From Ephemerocybe angulata (Eukaryota; Basidiomycota; Agaricomycetes; Agaricales; Psathyrellaceae), in the NCBI GenBank assembly GCA_013368325.1, contig JAACJK010000001.1, forward strand, positions 2,542,001-2,606,000: a stretch of 64,000 nucleotides of DNA, read 5' to 3'. Position numbers and translations under genes: made by a program. The stretch's first letter is position 1, and every line of letters begins with the position of its first letter. A model generated the notes under the pieces. It made no database searches, was not told the DNA's origin, and saw only the letters and a program-made list of their open reading frames with translations. This document shows, piece after piece, positions 23,602-36,115 of this stretch.

Positions 23602-25276
23602 ATGTCCTACCTCTTCGAAAATCGGACCCTGCGGCATGAACTCCAAGTGGGGCGAAAAGAGGCCATTATAGCGTATGCTACTCTGTCGACTTTGACCGAA
23701 CCATCTTTAATGGAGATACAGGGTTATTGGCCCTACAGGTAGCGGGAAATCGAGTGTATGTACCAGGCATGCAGTGTTATCTTACTAAATGGTAAAGCTC
23801 GAGCGCGACTACCAGTTCATCAACACCGCCAGTGGCACCTTAGCTATGGCGATTGGGAACGAACATTCTTCCTGCACCAGGACGGTGGAAAGTGCCCTTC
23901 CGTTCGAATTCGAGGGTCGTGCAGTGACCCTAATCGATACGCCGGGGATCGACGATACCACGTTGTGCTCAGACGTAGATGTGATGAGGATGCTTGTTAC
24001 CTTTCTGGAATCGAAGTGAGTTAAGCCCCCCAAGTCGCTGGTCAATCGAACCACAATTCAAAGTGAACTAACGTTGTTCAACAAGCTACACGGGGAAGAA
24101 AGTAACCGGTATCATATACATGCACCGTATCTCTGATATCGGTGGCGGAATATCCTTGCGTTGCTTAAGGACCTTGCGAGCCCTTCTCGGAGACAGCGAG
24201 TTTACTGGTGTAGTCATCCTCGCAAGCAGGACGGAGGGGCTCATATTAGACGCCGAAGAAGTGGGAAAGTCCCGACAACACCAGCTCGAGCCCAACAGCA
24301 CACCCTTTGAGCGCATCTTGGACAAAGGCGGTCAAAAAGCCCAACACAACGGATCTATGGCGTCTGCACATCGAGTGTTGAAGTATCTCATCCACAAGGA
24401 TCCAGAGATGCTTCAGCGAAGCCCGAATTACATCGAGGCAGGCGCTGCCAAGGATAAGGTCACACCAGTTCTCGAAGAGCAGTCGAAAGCTTCGTTCCAC
24501 AAGTCTCTAGAAATGCGTCCGCGGAAGAAGAACATGATTGAAACGGCCTCTGGGGCCGACGGGGGCGCAAGAGGTCTTGCAGAGCCGAAGAAACGTCGGT
24601 CGGTGGGGATGGAGGCCGTGCGCCTTGATATCAACGGTACGTTAATGTGCGCGCTCAAGTGCGGTGATCACCAACATTAGACTGTTCAGGACCAGTGGCC
24701 ACTGATTTTCGAGAAGCCAAGCGAACGCGGAAACCTGTCAGTGAAATGGCCCCCATGTATGATGAAGTGGCGAAAGCCCTCGCAGAGCAGACGAAACGCC
24801 ACTTGGCGGACATGGAGGCCCTGCGACGTCAACACAACGGTGCGTTGCTATCTAAGCACATGTGCGGTAGACACCAACACCAGCCCTGTACAGGTGAAAT
24901 GGCAGCCAAAGAACAGGAAGCCAAGCAAGCGATTGCGCTTGAGGCGAAGGTTTCGAAGCTGCAGGAGGAATTGAGCTTCATCAAGAGCCAGTCCCAAAAG
25001 GTCGTATCACAACTCCAGAAAGACATAGAGGGGCTGGAGGAGAGGTTAAAGATGGCTGAGGCTGGATCCACTCAGCGGGGACGACAAAGAAATTTAGATC
25101 CGTATAGCAAGAGAATCGGGGAGTTGGAGGTCCTGATACGCACTGGGACCAACCTGTCAAAGGAACGGCAGGCTGCAATTGGTCGCCAGATAGCAGCGCT
25201 CAAGAAGGAGTCCGACGCTGGTGGAAAGGTCTCGCCCGTCAGTCTTTCACTCGCCAAGTTCTTCGGATTTTCATGA
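23602..25276 (+). CDS. P-loop GTPase (AIG1/G-domain type) with C-terminal coiled coil
   Basis: Six exons (23602-23672, 23722-23755, 23816-24015, 24086-24636, 24690-24839, 24894-25276) give 462 aa. Splicing builds the P-loop VIGPTGSGKSSFIN (25-38) from three exons. The G3 motif DTPG is at 76-79, and the stretch IIYMHRISDIGGG matches a large family of basidiomycete G-domain proteins. The G4 position, expected to be N/TKxD-like, reads ILASRTEG, so guanine specificity may be weakened. After about residue 290 the chain is rich in Glu, Lys, Ala and Gln with heptad-like runs (KLQEELSFIKSQ), suggesting a long coiled coil for oligomerisation or membrane association. Cellular role unknown. These proteins are often expanded in agaricomycete genomes; that is family knowledge, not seen here. 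Confidence 0.8.
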
Positions 25277-25421
25277 TTTGTTGCACCCGAGAATCCTAGA
25301 TACACTTTTTGTGAGCGACAGGTGGAGCATTTCAAAAAGTGGCTCGGCGCTTATTCGCATGCCCTGAGCTTCGGCGAGGGGTTTTATCCGCCTGACGTTG
25401 CTTTAAGCTCAATTGAATAGC

Positions 25422-26096
25422 TCAGGGTATCTTCCAACGTGCATTCTGCCAAACATCCATCAGTACCTCGACACTGCAGCCAAAGTATCCCATAGAGACG
25501 CACTTGTGTTTCTCAACAGCCTCCTTCGCAATCAACCAATTCAGATACCCCGGCCCAACCCCATACAACGACTCCGTAATCCTCGTCAGCTGCTTTCCAC
25601 CCTCGTCCACCACCCTCATTTCGCGCAGCCTGTATATCTGTATGGCCAGCCCCCCGACGACCTCAGACTCGTAAACTGAGTATAATGGACCGCTCGAGGC
25701 GAGAGCTTCGGGGGTTGGGTCGACCCACGTCAGGGTGCCCCGGATGTTCACTTTCGACTTGATTGCCCCAAACAACACAGGGACCGTCTCTTCCAAACTG
25801 AAATTCTGTCTCCGCGCACGCGCCTTCTTACCATCTGCCTGGTCTCCAGCCGCGGCTATCTCTTTCTTCAAGAAGCTCAACCCTTCCACTTTCCCCTCAG
25901 ACCCTAGCTCCACAACGTCCTCCTCTCCAATATCAATCTTTGTACACAGAGAGGAGAGCTTGCATACGTCCGTGTGGGCTGCCGCGGTTCCTAGCTTCTC
26001 CCAGACAGCGGACAGGGTCGCGTCGATGAGAGCCGAGTGCTTCGCTGAGAAGTTGGGGGTGAATGGAAGGGATGCGGGGTCCATATTGAATTCCAA
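25422..26096 (-). CDS. Uncharacterised protein, possible SRPBCC/START-like fold
   Basis: A single-exon frame of 224 aa, unusual in this intron-rich locus. The pattern near the N-terminus (FSAKHSALIDATLSAVWEKLG) resembles the first strand and helix of SRPBCC (START/polyketide cyclase-like) proteins, which bind hydrophobic ligands in a helix-grip fold. A later segment (KQLTRITESLYGVGPGYLNW) fits the long C-terminal region of that fold. There is no signal peptide or membrane helix. It converges with the GTPase gene (145 bp between stops) and lies on the same strand as COQ9. A start four codons downstream is equally possible. The fold assignment is a guess from pattern. Confidence 0.6.
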   Translation of the reverse strand: MEFNMDPASLPFTPNFSAKHSALIDATLSAVWEKLGTAAAHTDVCKLSSLCTKIDIGEEDVVELGSEGKVEGLSFLKKEIAAAGDQADGKKARARRQNFSLEETVPVLFGAIKSKVNIRGTLTWVDPTPEALASSGPLYSVYESEVVGGLAIQIYRLREMRVVDEGGKQLTRITESLYGVGPGYLNWLIAKEAVEKHKCVSMGYFGCSVEVLMDVWQNARWKIP

Positions 26097-26347
26097 GGCT
26101 TGGGCTCGTGTTCGTTTGCGGTTTGCGGTTGAATGATGATGGTTGTAGAGTGAAGGTCGTGTCCTTGAATGCGTGGAATGCGGTGTGGGGTGAAGGTGGG
26201 AAAAAGGTAACTCATTGCCACTTGGTTACCCAATGGCCGACTTCAACATGAGTCCCAAGCGAAACGAGTCATATCGCTCTACAGGATATAGATTGCTACT
26301 ATGAGTCAAGGATATGGATAGAGCAAGGAATCGAACGATGAAGACCA

Positions 26348-27350
26348 CTATAATATGCCCTGACTTTTTATTATCCCTTGCCAACTTTTGAGAATGTAGG
26401 ACGAGAACAACGACACCTCGCCTAGAGAATTTGAAAGGGCGGCGGATTTGTCAAGAAGGGAGTCGAGGAATGCATATGCAGTGTTTGGTGAGACGAGTTG
26501 GTGCAGTTCTACGTGAATGTGAGCCAGGGTGTCCCATAGAAGCAAAGACGCGATTGAAGGTACCTGCAGCAGTATACACCGAGGCTATTGAGGCGCGTTT
26601 CGTGTACCATGAGAGCTATCGCAAAGGGTGTGAGCTGCAAATAGAAGAGTTGGAGAAGGAGGGCTTACATGGAGTGATTTGTCCCCGATGGCATAGCAAG
26701 CTTCATCCGCTATGCGACCGGCATGGTGCAGCGCAGGGAGAGGGTCTACGAAGTGGAAGTTGCTCGAGGTCGTTGCTAGCAAAGCGAATGCCTTCGGACT
26801 CGTCAGTTTATAGTGTTTACGCATAAGTCTAAAACTCATACCTCTGGTAGTTGTGCCAGAACGGGTTCGTTATACTGTAACCGGGTCCGAAGCACGTCCC
26901 TCAACGTCGGCGGCGCACTCGTAGACTCAGCTTCAGCTTTCTGCATGTGTCGCACACCATCGACCAACCATGCTTCAATAAGATTTTTTCGTGCTTTGTC
27001 TCCTTCTCCAAATAGACTGGATACAGCGCTGTCCGACAGGGGTTCAGAGTGTGCTTCGCCGGCTGGAAGCTCGAGAACGGAACGGGCGAGCGCTTCGCGC
27101 GAAAATCCGTGTGTCCGCACCAGTGGGATCGCTAATTTCAGAAGTTTGCTCGAGCTAAGCGCCCAGTCAATACCGAACCGGACTGCAATTTGGACGAAAC
27201 AACGCACCTGGCCATGGTGGGACTCTGAAAGCCGGCGGAATGATGAAGGCCGGCCTCTACGTACGGGAATTGCCGAACAGGGTCCTGGCAGCGCTTGATC
27301 ATTAAGATCGGGGCTTTCATCTGCACCGATAACAAAAAGTACGTCCTCAT
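26348..27350 (-). CDS. COQ9: Ubiquinone biosynthesis protein COQ9, mitochondrial
   Basis: Five exons (27350-27265, 27154-26842, 26791-26669, 26615-26564, 26508-26348) give 244 aa. The conserved N-terminal block KLLKLAIPLVRTHGFSREALARSVL is followed by EPLSDSAVSSLFG, and then PLPALHHAGRIADEA. The junction of exons 3 to 5 restores LSWYTKRASIASVYTAAELHQL, and the protein ends SWQGIIKSQGIL, all matching fungal Coq9. Coq9 is a lipid-binding protein of the CoQ synthome at the inner mitochondrial membrane and assists Coq7. The first exon encodes a basic stretch that could be the import sequence; its exact start codon is the least certain part. The eIF3j gene starts only 59 bp away in the opposite direction, so the two share a compact bidirectional promoter. 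Confidence 0.9.
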
Positions 27351-27409
27351 CGTATATCTGACCTATAAGCCTCGCTCTCATCACTCAATGCTGTAGGAGT
27401 ATAGACATC

Positions 27410-28491
27410 ATGTCTGACTGGGGTAAGTGTGCCACTCCTTAGCTACTTCCCGGTAATTTGTACTCAAGGAAAACGAATGAATTTGCTCGGGACTTGGTCT
27501 AACAGAAGCGTCTGATAGCGAGACCGAAGTGAAGGGCAAGACCTCCGCGCCTGCAGCCGCGAAGGCCCCTGTTCCCGTAAAGAAGCCCGTCAAGTCGAAG
27601 TGGGAGGGTGAAGACGAGGAGGAGGAGGCCCCCGTCGTACGTACACATTCTTAACCCTGCACCCAACGTCCAACTCATCCCCGCGACCACTACCCCATCA
27701 ACACACGCCTCATCCACAACCTAGTCCGACTGGGAGGAGTCGAGCGACGAGGAGTCCGAGGAAGAGAAGAAGCCCGTCGTTGCACCCCCAAAGAAGAAGG
27801 GTACCCTCAAGCAAAAGTTGGCGGAGAAGGAGGCAGAGAAGGCCAAGCGTATCGAGGCTGGCGAACTGGACTACGACTCTGATGATGTTCTGGACCCCAG
27901 GGAGAAGGCACGGAGAGACAGAGAGCGCGAACTCAACGCCGATCTTACCAACGCTGCTGACCTCCTCGGCTCAGCTGCACTTGGTGGTACGCCCATTCAA
28001 CTCATATGTGGAGAGATCATCATCTAATCTTATCACTTCGGATGCTCTGCAGGCACGAAAAACCCCGAGCTTGACTCCCTCATCTCTGCCCAGCCCCGCA
28101 CGAAAGAGGACTTCGCAAAGCTCTCTGCGAACATCGTCGAATACATTGTCAAGCGTCATATGACCAAGCCTCTCTATGCCTCCTTCGTCGAACAGCTCGC
28201 CCGCGACGTCTCTGCACCTCTCAAAGACGTCGAGGTTCGCAAGGTCGCGAGCACCCTTACCACCCTCGCCAACGAAAAGCAGAAGGAGCAAAGGGACAAG
28301 ACCAACGGCAAGAAGAAGAAGGGCGGAAAGCCTGCGCTTGGAGGTGCCAAGGTCTCAACGAAAGCGTATGTACCCTCTACTCTTTCACGACATTTCAAAA
28401 GGGAATCTGACGCGGGATGTGCAGGGTTGACACTGGCCTCTATGAAGAGTCTTTGGATGACTTTGGAACGAACCCTGACGACTTCATGTAA
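27410..28491 (+). CDS. HCR1: Translation initiation factor eIF3 subunit J (Hcr1)
   Basis: Five exons (27410-27422, 27506-27636, 27725-27986, 28053-28365, 28425-28491) give 261 aa. The chain starts MSDWE and has a highly acidic segment with a second SDWEESSDEESEEE block. The conserved helical region (LKQKLAEKEAEKAK, then DPREKARRDRERELNADL) and the C-terminal tail YEESLDDFGTNPDDFM are typical for eIF3j, as is a lysine-rich run (KKKKGGK). The protein helps eIF3 bind the 40S subunit and acts in start selection, recycling and 20S rRNA maturation. The first coding exon is only 13 nt. Confidence 0.94.
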
Positions 28492-28854
28492 CTCTAACAA
28501 TTGCTTAATCTCTGCCTTGATGTCACATAGTAGATGCGTATATGACATAAACCTTTTCAACTTTAGACTTGGCCTCTGAGGAAAGGCGAAGAATATAATC
28601 ACCCTTCAGGCTCCCTGCCGCAAATTCAAGGTCTCTCATATCACGACCGAGGTCCCGGTCGGGCAAGTTCGCGCCCCCCTAGGATTTGTGCACCTCGAGC
28701 CTTACCAACGTTCAAGCGCGAGAACTTGAAGGGTCGGCAACAGGTTTTGTCTTCCTCCTTTTATGCTCTCGGGCCAATCGTCCAATGGCAGGCTCTTGCT
28801 CGTGCCTCGAGCCGTCCTTTTACAAGCTTACGCCCAGTTCCGAGTTGAATAATA
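28492..28854. other. Convergent intergenic region
   Basis: 363 bp between the eIF3j stop and the stop of the leftward gene at 28,855. It contains a short inverted repeat around 28,647-28,665 (GACCGAGG-tc-CCGGTC) and otherwise looks like two 3' regions. Confidence 0.4.
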
Positions 28855-31461
28855 TTATCTAGACATTGCTATCAGGGCTGAAGGTTCTACTTTCCTCGGC
28901 CTCACACCTCTTCTATTCAAGTCAGCTTTCCACTGAGCTTCCTCCCGACTCCTTACATGTCGCCAACGGGAGTACATGCGCTCCTCCCGCTCCCATTTCC
29001 TTTCCTGCCATGGTCGCTCCATTAAAGCATCCCGAACAGACTCCCGCAATAGCCGAGAGAACACTTCCTTCCCCATGCCCTCTCCTCTCGGATACGCGAC
29101 TTGACGGAAAAACTCTGGCCAGGTCCTGACGCCCATAACGATCTTGATCTCCTTGCACAGTTGCAGCATCAACTTCGAGTCAACGAAGCCGTAGCTCTCG
29201 TCGAGCATCGAGAGGTTCGAGCGATAAGTCTTGACGAAGCCCAGATGGACTCTGGTGAAGATCATGAGCCTCCGAAGCTCCCTCTCCATGTACTCGAATG
29301 TCTTGACGAGCCGGTAGTCGCTGGCACCGCCTTCCATCACCTGAAGAGTAGGAAAACGGTTCAGATAATCGACAGCCGCGTTGCGAAAGAAGTTGCGCAG
29401 GAAGGGGCGGTTTATACTGAACCACGACAGGGGGTCGCCTTCACTCGACGGCGTTGAAGTGCTCGCCCTTCCGGAGTCGACGATCTCCAAGATAGTGAGA
29501 AGTGCGAGGCACTCATACTGGTTCAAAGTGGGTTTGGGGCCGTTCTGCTTGGGTTGGACGTGCTCGCAAACGAAAGCCTTGATATTTGCGGTAACTGCAA
29601 AGTCATCTCGGTAAAGAGACAGAGCCAGGTGCAAAAGGTGGCAGAACCGAGTGATCATCCGTTCGGTACCTGCCAACACTTCCTCCTCTGTTTTGTGCTT
29701 GACATGGAAATTGTCTTTCGCCCGTAAAAGTTCTATCCAAAGACCTGCCACCTCTTGGATCTCGATAGCCATCCAGGAGGATATATAGCGAAGAGGAAGT
29801 GGGAGCCCTGAAGCTTCTGGGGAGATCGGTTCTTCTGGTCGTGGGCAAACGAAAGTGTGCAGTTCGCTACAGAAGCGACATTTGCGTTGGTAGGGAGCAC
29901 TCGAAGCCTTCTTGAGTATTTCAAAGTGTTCCAGTATATCCCCGCGTACCCGCTTGAAATGCTCCGGGTTCAGAGCAAAGGGGAGGAAAAGAGTCGGCCA
30001 CTCGTGGAGAGACAGTTGGTTCCAAGAGCCATCGTCGTTATACCTGGCGTCAATATCGGTGTCGTGAACTTCGAATCCCGCGAGACTGAGCCAGCGTTCA
30101 CCAAGACGTATCTGGTAGCCTGAGAAAATGCGCACCCCCAGCACCCCTTCCGTATAGGAGGTTCGCAGCACAGAGCATAGCAACTCTCTCCGCTGCAGGA
30201 TGTGGTACTGGGACGCAATTAGGTCAAAACGATGGTACGCGGCAGCGAAAGTGCGGATCGATGGCGTTTGTAACCACTCTGCTATTTCTACCAGATTGTC
30301 GTCCAAGAGCATCCAGAGCTTTGAGGTGGCTGGTGGGGTGAGCAAGGTGATGGGGACGGCCGTTCCTGCACGGGCTGGAATGCTTGGAGGGGCGACGTGT
30401 GGAAGGGCAGGCGACCCGTAGGCGCAGAAGGCACACGAGGTCAGAGAGATACGATCCCTAGTGTGCAGCCAAAGTTTTGTTGGACGTGTAAATTGGTGGA
30501 GTCGGTCGGGGGATGGGTGAATCGATTTGACCTTGTGTACAGTCTCGATAGATGATCCATTCGCTTCAGGCCGATATGTTGAGACCACGACATCTGGCTT
30601 CGGATCCGACCTCCATTGTTCGTCCCATTGGCGCTGGTATTTGGTCTTTACGGGTCCACAGTCCAACCACAGTCGCAGCTTCCCGCCCATGTGAGTTCCC
30701 GGCAACATGCCTCTTTGGATCCTGGAAATTGCAGGTGTAGGAACCGTTCTTCAGTGAGATATGTCGTGGTGGAAGGCTCCTCGAATGTATGATATTCCCC
30801 AAGCGTAGTAGCGAGCTGGAAGTGCTCCCGTCAGTCTCCGGTGTGCGATGACAGGAGAGTTGAGCACGTACCGAGAACATGTGCAAAAGTGATGTAAATA
30901 GAGACAGCAGTGTCTTGGAACAGTCATGCTTGAGATTAAGCCTGTGGACACGGCATGTATCAGCGCAGTGGTTCTAAAACTGCTCAACAGTAAATATATA
31001 CCTTTCGCTACCGGCGCCAAAGAACGTGTAGTTATAAAGTGAGGGGTCAATCACACGACCTCTATAGCAGGGATGGCGCACTCCGCTGTCGATATGGATT
31101 ATCGGGGATGCACTGGGCTGGGATAAGAAAGCTCATGAGGCAAGGCTCGGAATAATATCATGATAAGGGGGGCACTTACCCATGTCCGAGAGCCTTTCAA
31201 AGGCAGATCCACGAGGAAGTGCAGTCGAAAACCAGCCCACTGGCCAGCATATGGCGTCAGGACGAGGCATACTCGGAGCCCATCAGAAACTTCGGAAGGG
31301 AAAACGCGAATAGCTGGGTTGCCATCCTCTTCTACCTCCGCCAAGTCCCTCCTCGCCCGGGCGAGGAAAGCCAGATATCGCTTGCAAGCGATTTCCTCTT
31401 GAGCACCTTGGCCTTGAGTAGATGCCATATGTGAGGAAGCCTTCCCTAGGGCAAGTGCCAT
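28855..31461 (-). CDS. UBC-fold (E2-like, apparently inactive) N-terminus fused to a large F-box-like region
   Basis: The N-terminal exon (from 31461, or an internal Met at 31428) reads like an E2: KRYLAFLARARRDLAEVEEDG, then VCLVLTPYAGQWAGFRLHFLVDLP. Exon 2 (about 31114-31000) gives SPIIHIDSGVRHPCYRG where an E2 has its HPN motif, but no catalytic cysteine follows at the usual place. Exon 3 (about 30956-30871) gives a helix TLLSLFTSLLHMF. The large last exon (stop at 28855) encodes about 580 aa including LWMLLDDNLVEIAEWLQTPSIRTFAAAYHRFD, which resembles an F-box-type helix pair, and two Cys pairs (CRFCSELHTFVC). The splice path near 30,600-30,830, where two frames look coding, is unresolved. 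The function is unknown; a role in ubiquitin signalling is inference. Confidence 0.55.
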
Positions 31462-31964
31462 ATCTGGGCTGTATTTACGTGAGGATCCTCGCGTTCGGCG
31501 GTACCGGTTTGTGACTCTGTATGACGCCTAGGCTCGAGTTTGCTTCAGGTCAGTTCATAGTCGGAGCAGCTGGCTTGTAGCCCCATGGATCGTTTTCGCT
31601 GACAACGGGAAAGTCCGAGGGAGAGGCGTGTTCGAGCTTGGCTCGGCAGGCCATGTACGATGGGTAGGTCATAGCTGTAAGGCAGGATGGGTTGCGGCAA
31701 CAAGCATAGGGGCTTGACGAAGTTTTGACAGTGGTCGTTCAGAGCGCAACCGGCAACCCAAAAGCATGATCAGATCAATTTGGACAATCCGTTGCGATTA
31801 GATGCGACCAGCACCTCCCCTCCACCTCAGAAAAGCGGGAGGCATCAGCGCATTGAAGAATGTCATACCCCCTATCGGCAAAAGATATCGTGCAAGATGC
31901 GTGGTGTGATGCAAATGAATACTAGTACAAGATGTGCGTCGAGACAGAGAACCCCCAAAAGAAA
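31462..31964. other. Intergenic region
   Basis: 503 bp upstream of the UBC-like gene and downstream of eIF6 (both leftward). No further gene is visible. Confidence 0.4.
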
Positions 31965-32930
31965 TTACGCCCAGTTGTCGATGAGAGAATCTCTCATCTC
32001 TCCAATGACAGCTGTTGAATCGTGGCCTTGCAATTCTGAAGAAGAGGTAAAAGGATGAGAAAACGTAATGTGTGCTTGAGGGAAGGGAAACGTACTGAAG
32101 GCAGCTTCGATTACGCTGATTTCCGTCGCGGTTGTCTCCAGACCGGTGAATGCAGTCCAATCGTTCACCACGAGACCAGCACCAATAACGTCAGAACCAC
32201 GGTTCACCGTACCAGCCTATAGAGGAAAGTAAGTTACCCAGGCCCCCCCAAAAAAGGTTGCACCGAAAAAACTCACAACAAGGGGAATCTGGAGCAAGCT
32301 GCTCAGCTCATCCTGGTCCTGAATACTCGTTTTCGGGTGGACAAGTCCTCCCTGGTTCGTGATTGCACAGTAGCTTCCAACGAGAACGTTGTCCGCGATC
32401 GTTTGCCGGAAAACCTCAACCTTCAGCACGTCCGCGATGATCTCTTCCGTTTCTCTGTCGATATCTGGGTGCACGAGGGCGACGTAGTCGTTGCAGGCGA
32501 TAACGTTGCCGAGTGCTGATAGACGCTCTTCTACTCGCTGAATGGCGACGGAGTCGGGGAGGGCGTTCCTGAGATGTTGGAGCTCTTGATCCGTCGTCGA
32601 GGAGGGTACGAGAAGGCCATTTCGGTTTCCTGTGTTAGAAAGAGATAAGATACCAGATCTAGGTGTGATGTGTGGGCGCCGCCGCACCTGCAGTTAACCG
32701 GCCAATAATACGGGTGCCGCCAATCGTCGTGTGGACAATGGGGACGAGGTCCTGGAGCTCGCTCTCGAAGGCGGAGTAGAAGTTTGTGCTGCCTTGGACG
32801 GCAACAAGACAATAGCTGTTTGTCAATTTGGAGAAGACTCCGATGTCACTGCTGTTTTCGAATTGGAGACCTAAAAACCCATTTTAGTCTCGAGAAAAAG
32901 CATTTTCCGGGTAGACTAACGGGTGGCCAT
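31965..32930 (-). CDS. TIF6: Translation initiation factor eIF6 (Tif6)
   Basis: Five exons (32930-32921, 32870-32688, 32629-32277, 32216-32096, 32035-31965) give 245 aa, exactly the usual eIF6 length. It starts [21 protein letters not shown] and contains the repeated pentein-fold units [23 protein letters not shown] and the block [20 protein letters not shown]. The last junction restores AAFKLQG, with the tail [10 protein letters not shown]. eIF6 binds the 60S subunit, blocks premature joining with 40S, and is needed for pre-60S maturation in the nucleolus. The first coding exon is only 10 nt. NDUFAF7 starts 233 bp away in the opposite direction. Confidence 0.96.
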
Positions 32931-33163
32931 GGTAGATGAAGGTCCTGAGTGTTCGTAAACTTGTAAACTTTTGAGAAAGGAAGGGGTAGAGTGTGTAGTA
33001 GAGAGCGCTAGGGCGTTAGTGAAGAGGATATCGATCGCTGGAAAATGAGATAACCTGTTATATCAGCGCTGACTAAGCGCCAAAGATCAGCTCGCAGTCA
33101 CGTCGCGTCAAAACGCCGGTTCCGCTCAGACTGCTCCGTCCACCTAGCGTCTACACTCGAGTC

Positions 33164-34918
<1,755 letters not shown>

Positions 34919-35017
34919 TCGTGTATGAGCATCCATTTTAATATGTTGTTGTCGTCGGTGCTTCTGTGTAATGGATGCACCTTGTTTCAGTAGGCTTCCT
35001 GAATATTATTAGTTGCA

Positions 35018-36115
35018 TCATGGCTTGGCTTGGCTCGGTCTAGTTGGCGATCTCCGTCTATCTTTCTCCCCTGAAAATTCTTTGATGCGTCGAGGCGACC
35101 TCGACCGAGAATGCCTTCTCCGCCGTGACGAGGAAGAGGTGTTCCCCGTAATTTCTGCCTCGTAGCTCCCCCTTCTACTCGCCTCCCTCCTTGAATGCCC
35201 CCGAGAACCCGACCCTTCTCTCCTCTCCTCCCCACCATTATCCGGGACGCCGCCATCTTCCTTCCCTGACCGTTCTGATGCCAGCGCCTTCGCCGCCTGC
35301 TTCTCCTTCTCCTTCGTCCGCTTCCACATCAGCTTCTTCACGCACCCAGGGCACAGCACCACTTTTACCAAAGCAGACTTGTTCTCGCCCTGTTCTGAGT
35401 ACGCGAAGGGGAGTTCGAGCGTGGTGAGCGGAGGTAGGTCGCGGACCTCTCTGTACCGCGAGGGACCATTGTGGTACTCGCAGCGGGAGTTGCCGCATGT
35501 CGTCTCCCCCGTTCCGTCCAGGACTTCGTCTTCGGTGCGCCATCGTAGGGAGAACTAGATATGTATACATAGAAGTGTTGTGTTGTGATTAATACGGGAG
35601 AATCGGAAGAGGAGAGAACTTGGGGTTGACGTACGTTCCCGGATTTGTAGTGCTTCAGGTCGCATACTGCGAACTCGCGGTAGAGGCTATCATAGTACTT
35701 CCGCGCAAGCTGGTCATCCCAAGTCGCCTCTGCGCCTTCCTCGGTGTCCTCGCGGAGGAACCTGGGTGGTTAAGCGCAGCAGCAGCACACAGACGCCCGT
35801 GCAGAAGAATCAAGCCGAGGATGGATGATGATGTGAAGCATCGGGTGAAGTTTAAGCGCAGTTGAACCGATGGGCAGGAGGGATAGTTAGTTCCTGTATA
35901 TGCCTATGAGAACGGGCTACAGAAGGAGGAAGTGAATGTATAGATTCGGAGTTGGGATCGAGGAGAAAGAGGCTGGAACTTTGGATGGGTTGATTGAAAT
36001 GTAGGTTGGTCCGTGATACTCACTTGTGCCTCGCCTTTAGAATCTCGAATTCGGTGATGCCAGTGGGCACTAGCTGAATCTTTGAGCTTGAAGAATCATG
36101 TAGGTAGGACGACAT
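35018..36115 (-). CDS. FRA10AC1 family protein
   Basis: Three exons (36115-36024, 35761-35635, 35554-35018) give 251 aa. The conserved core reads ARKYYDSLYREFAVCDLKHYKSG and FSLRWRTEDEVLDGTGETTCGNSRC, followed by AYSEQGENKSALVKVVLCPGC, matching the FRA10AC1 family. The four cysteines (CGNSRC and CPGC) could bind zinc. The C-terminal ~100 residues are Arg/Ser/Lys-rich with SRSRSPRR runs, as in splicing-associated proteins. FRA10AC1 is nuclear and linked to the spliceosome; the exact role is unclear. The gene converges with NDUFAF7, with 99 bp between stops. Confidence 0.88.
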
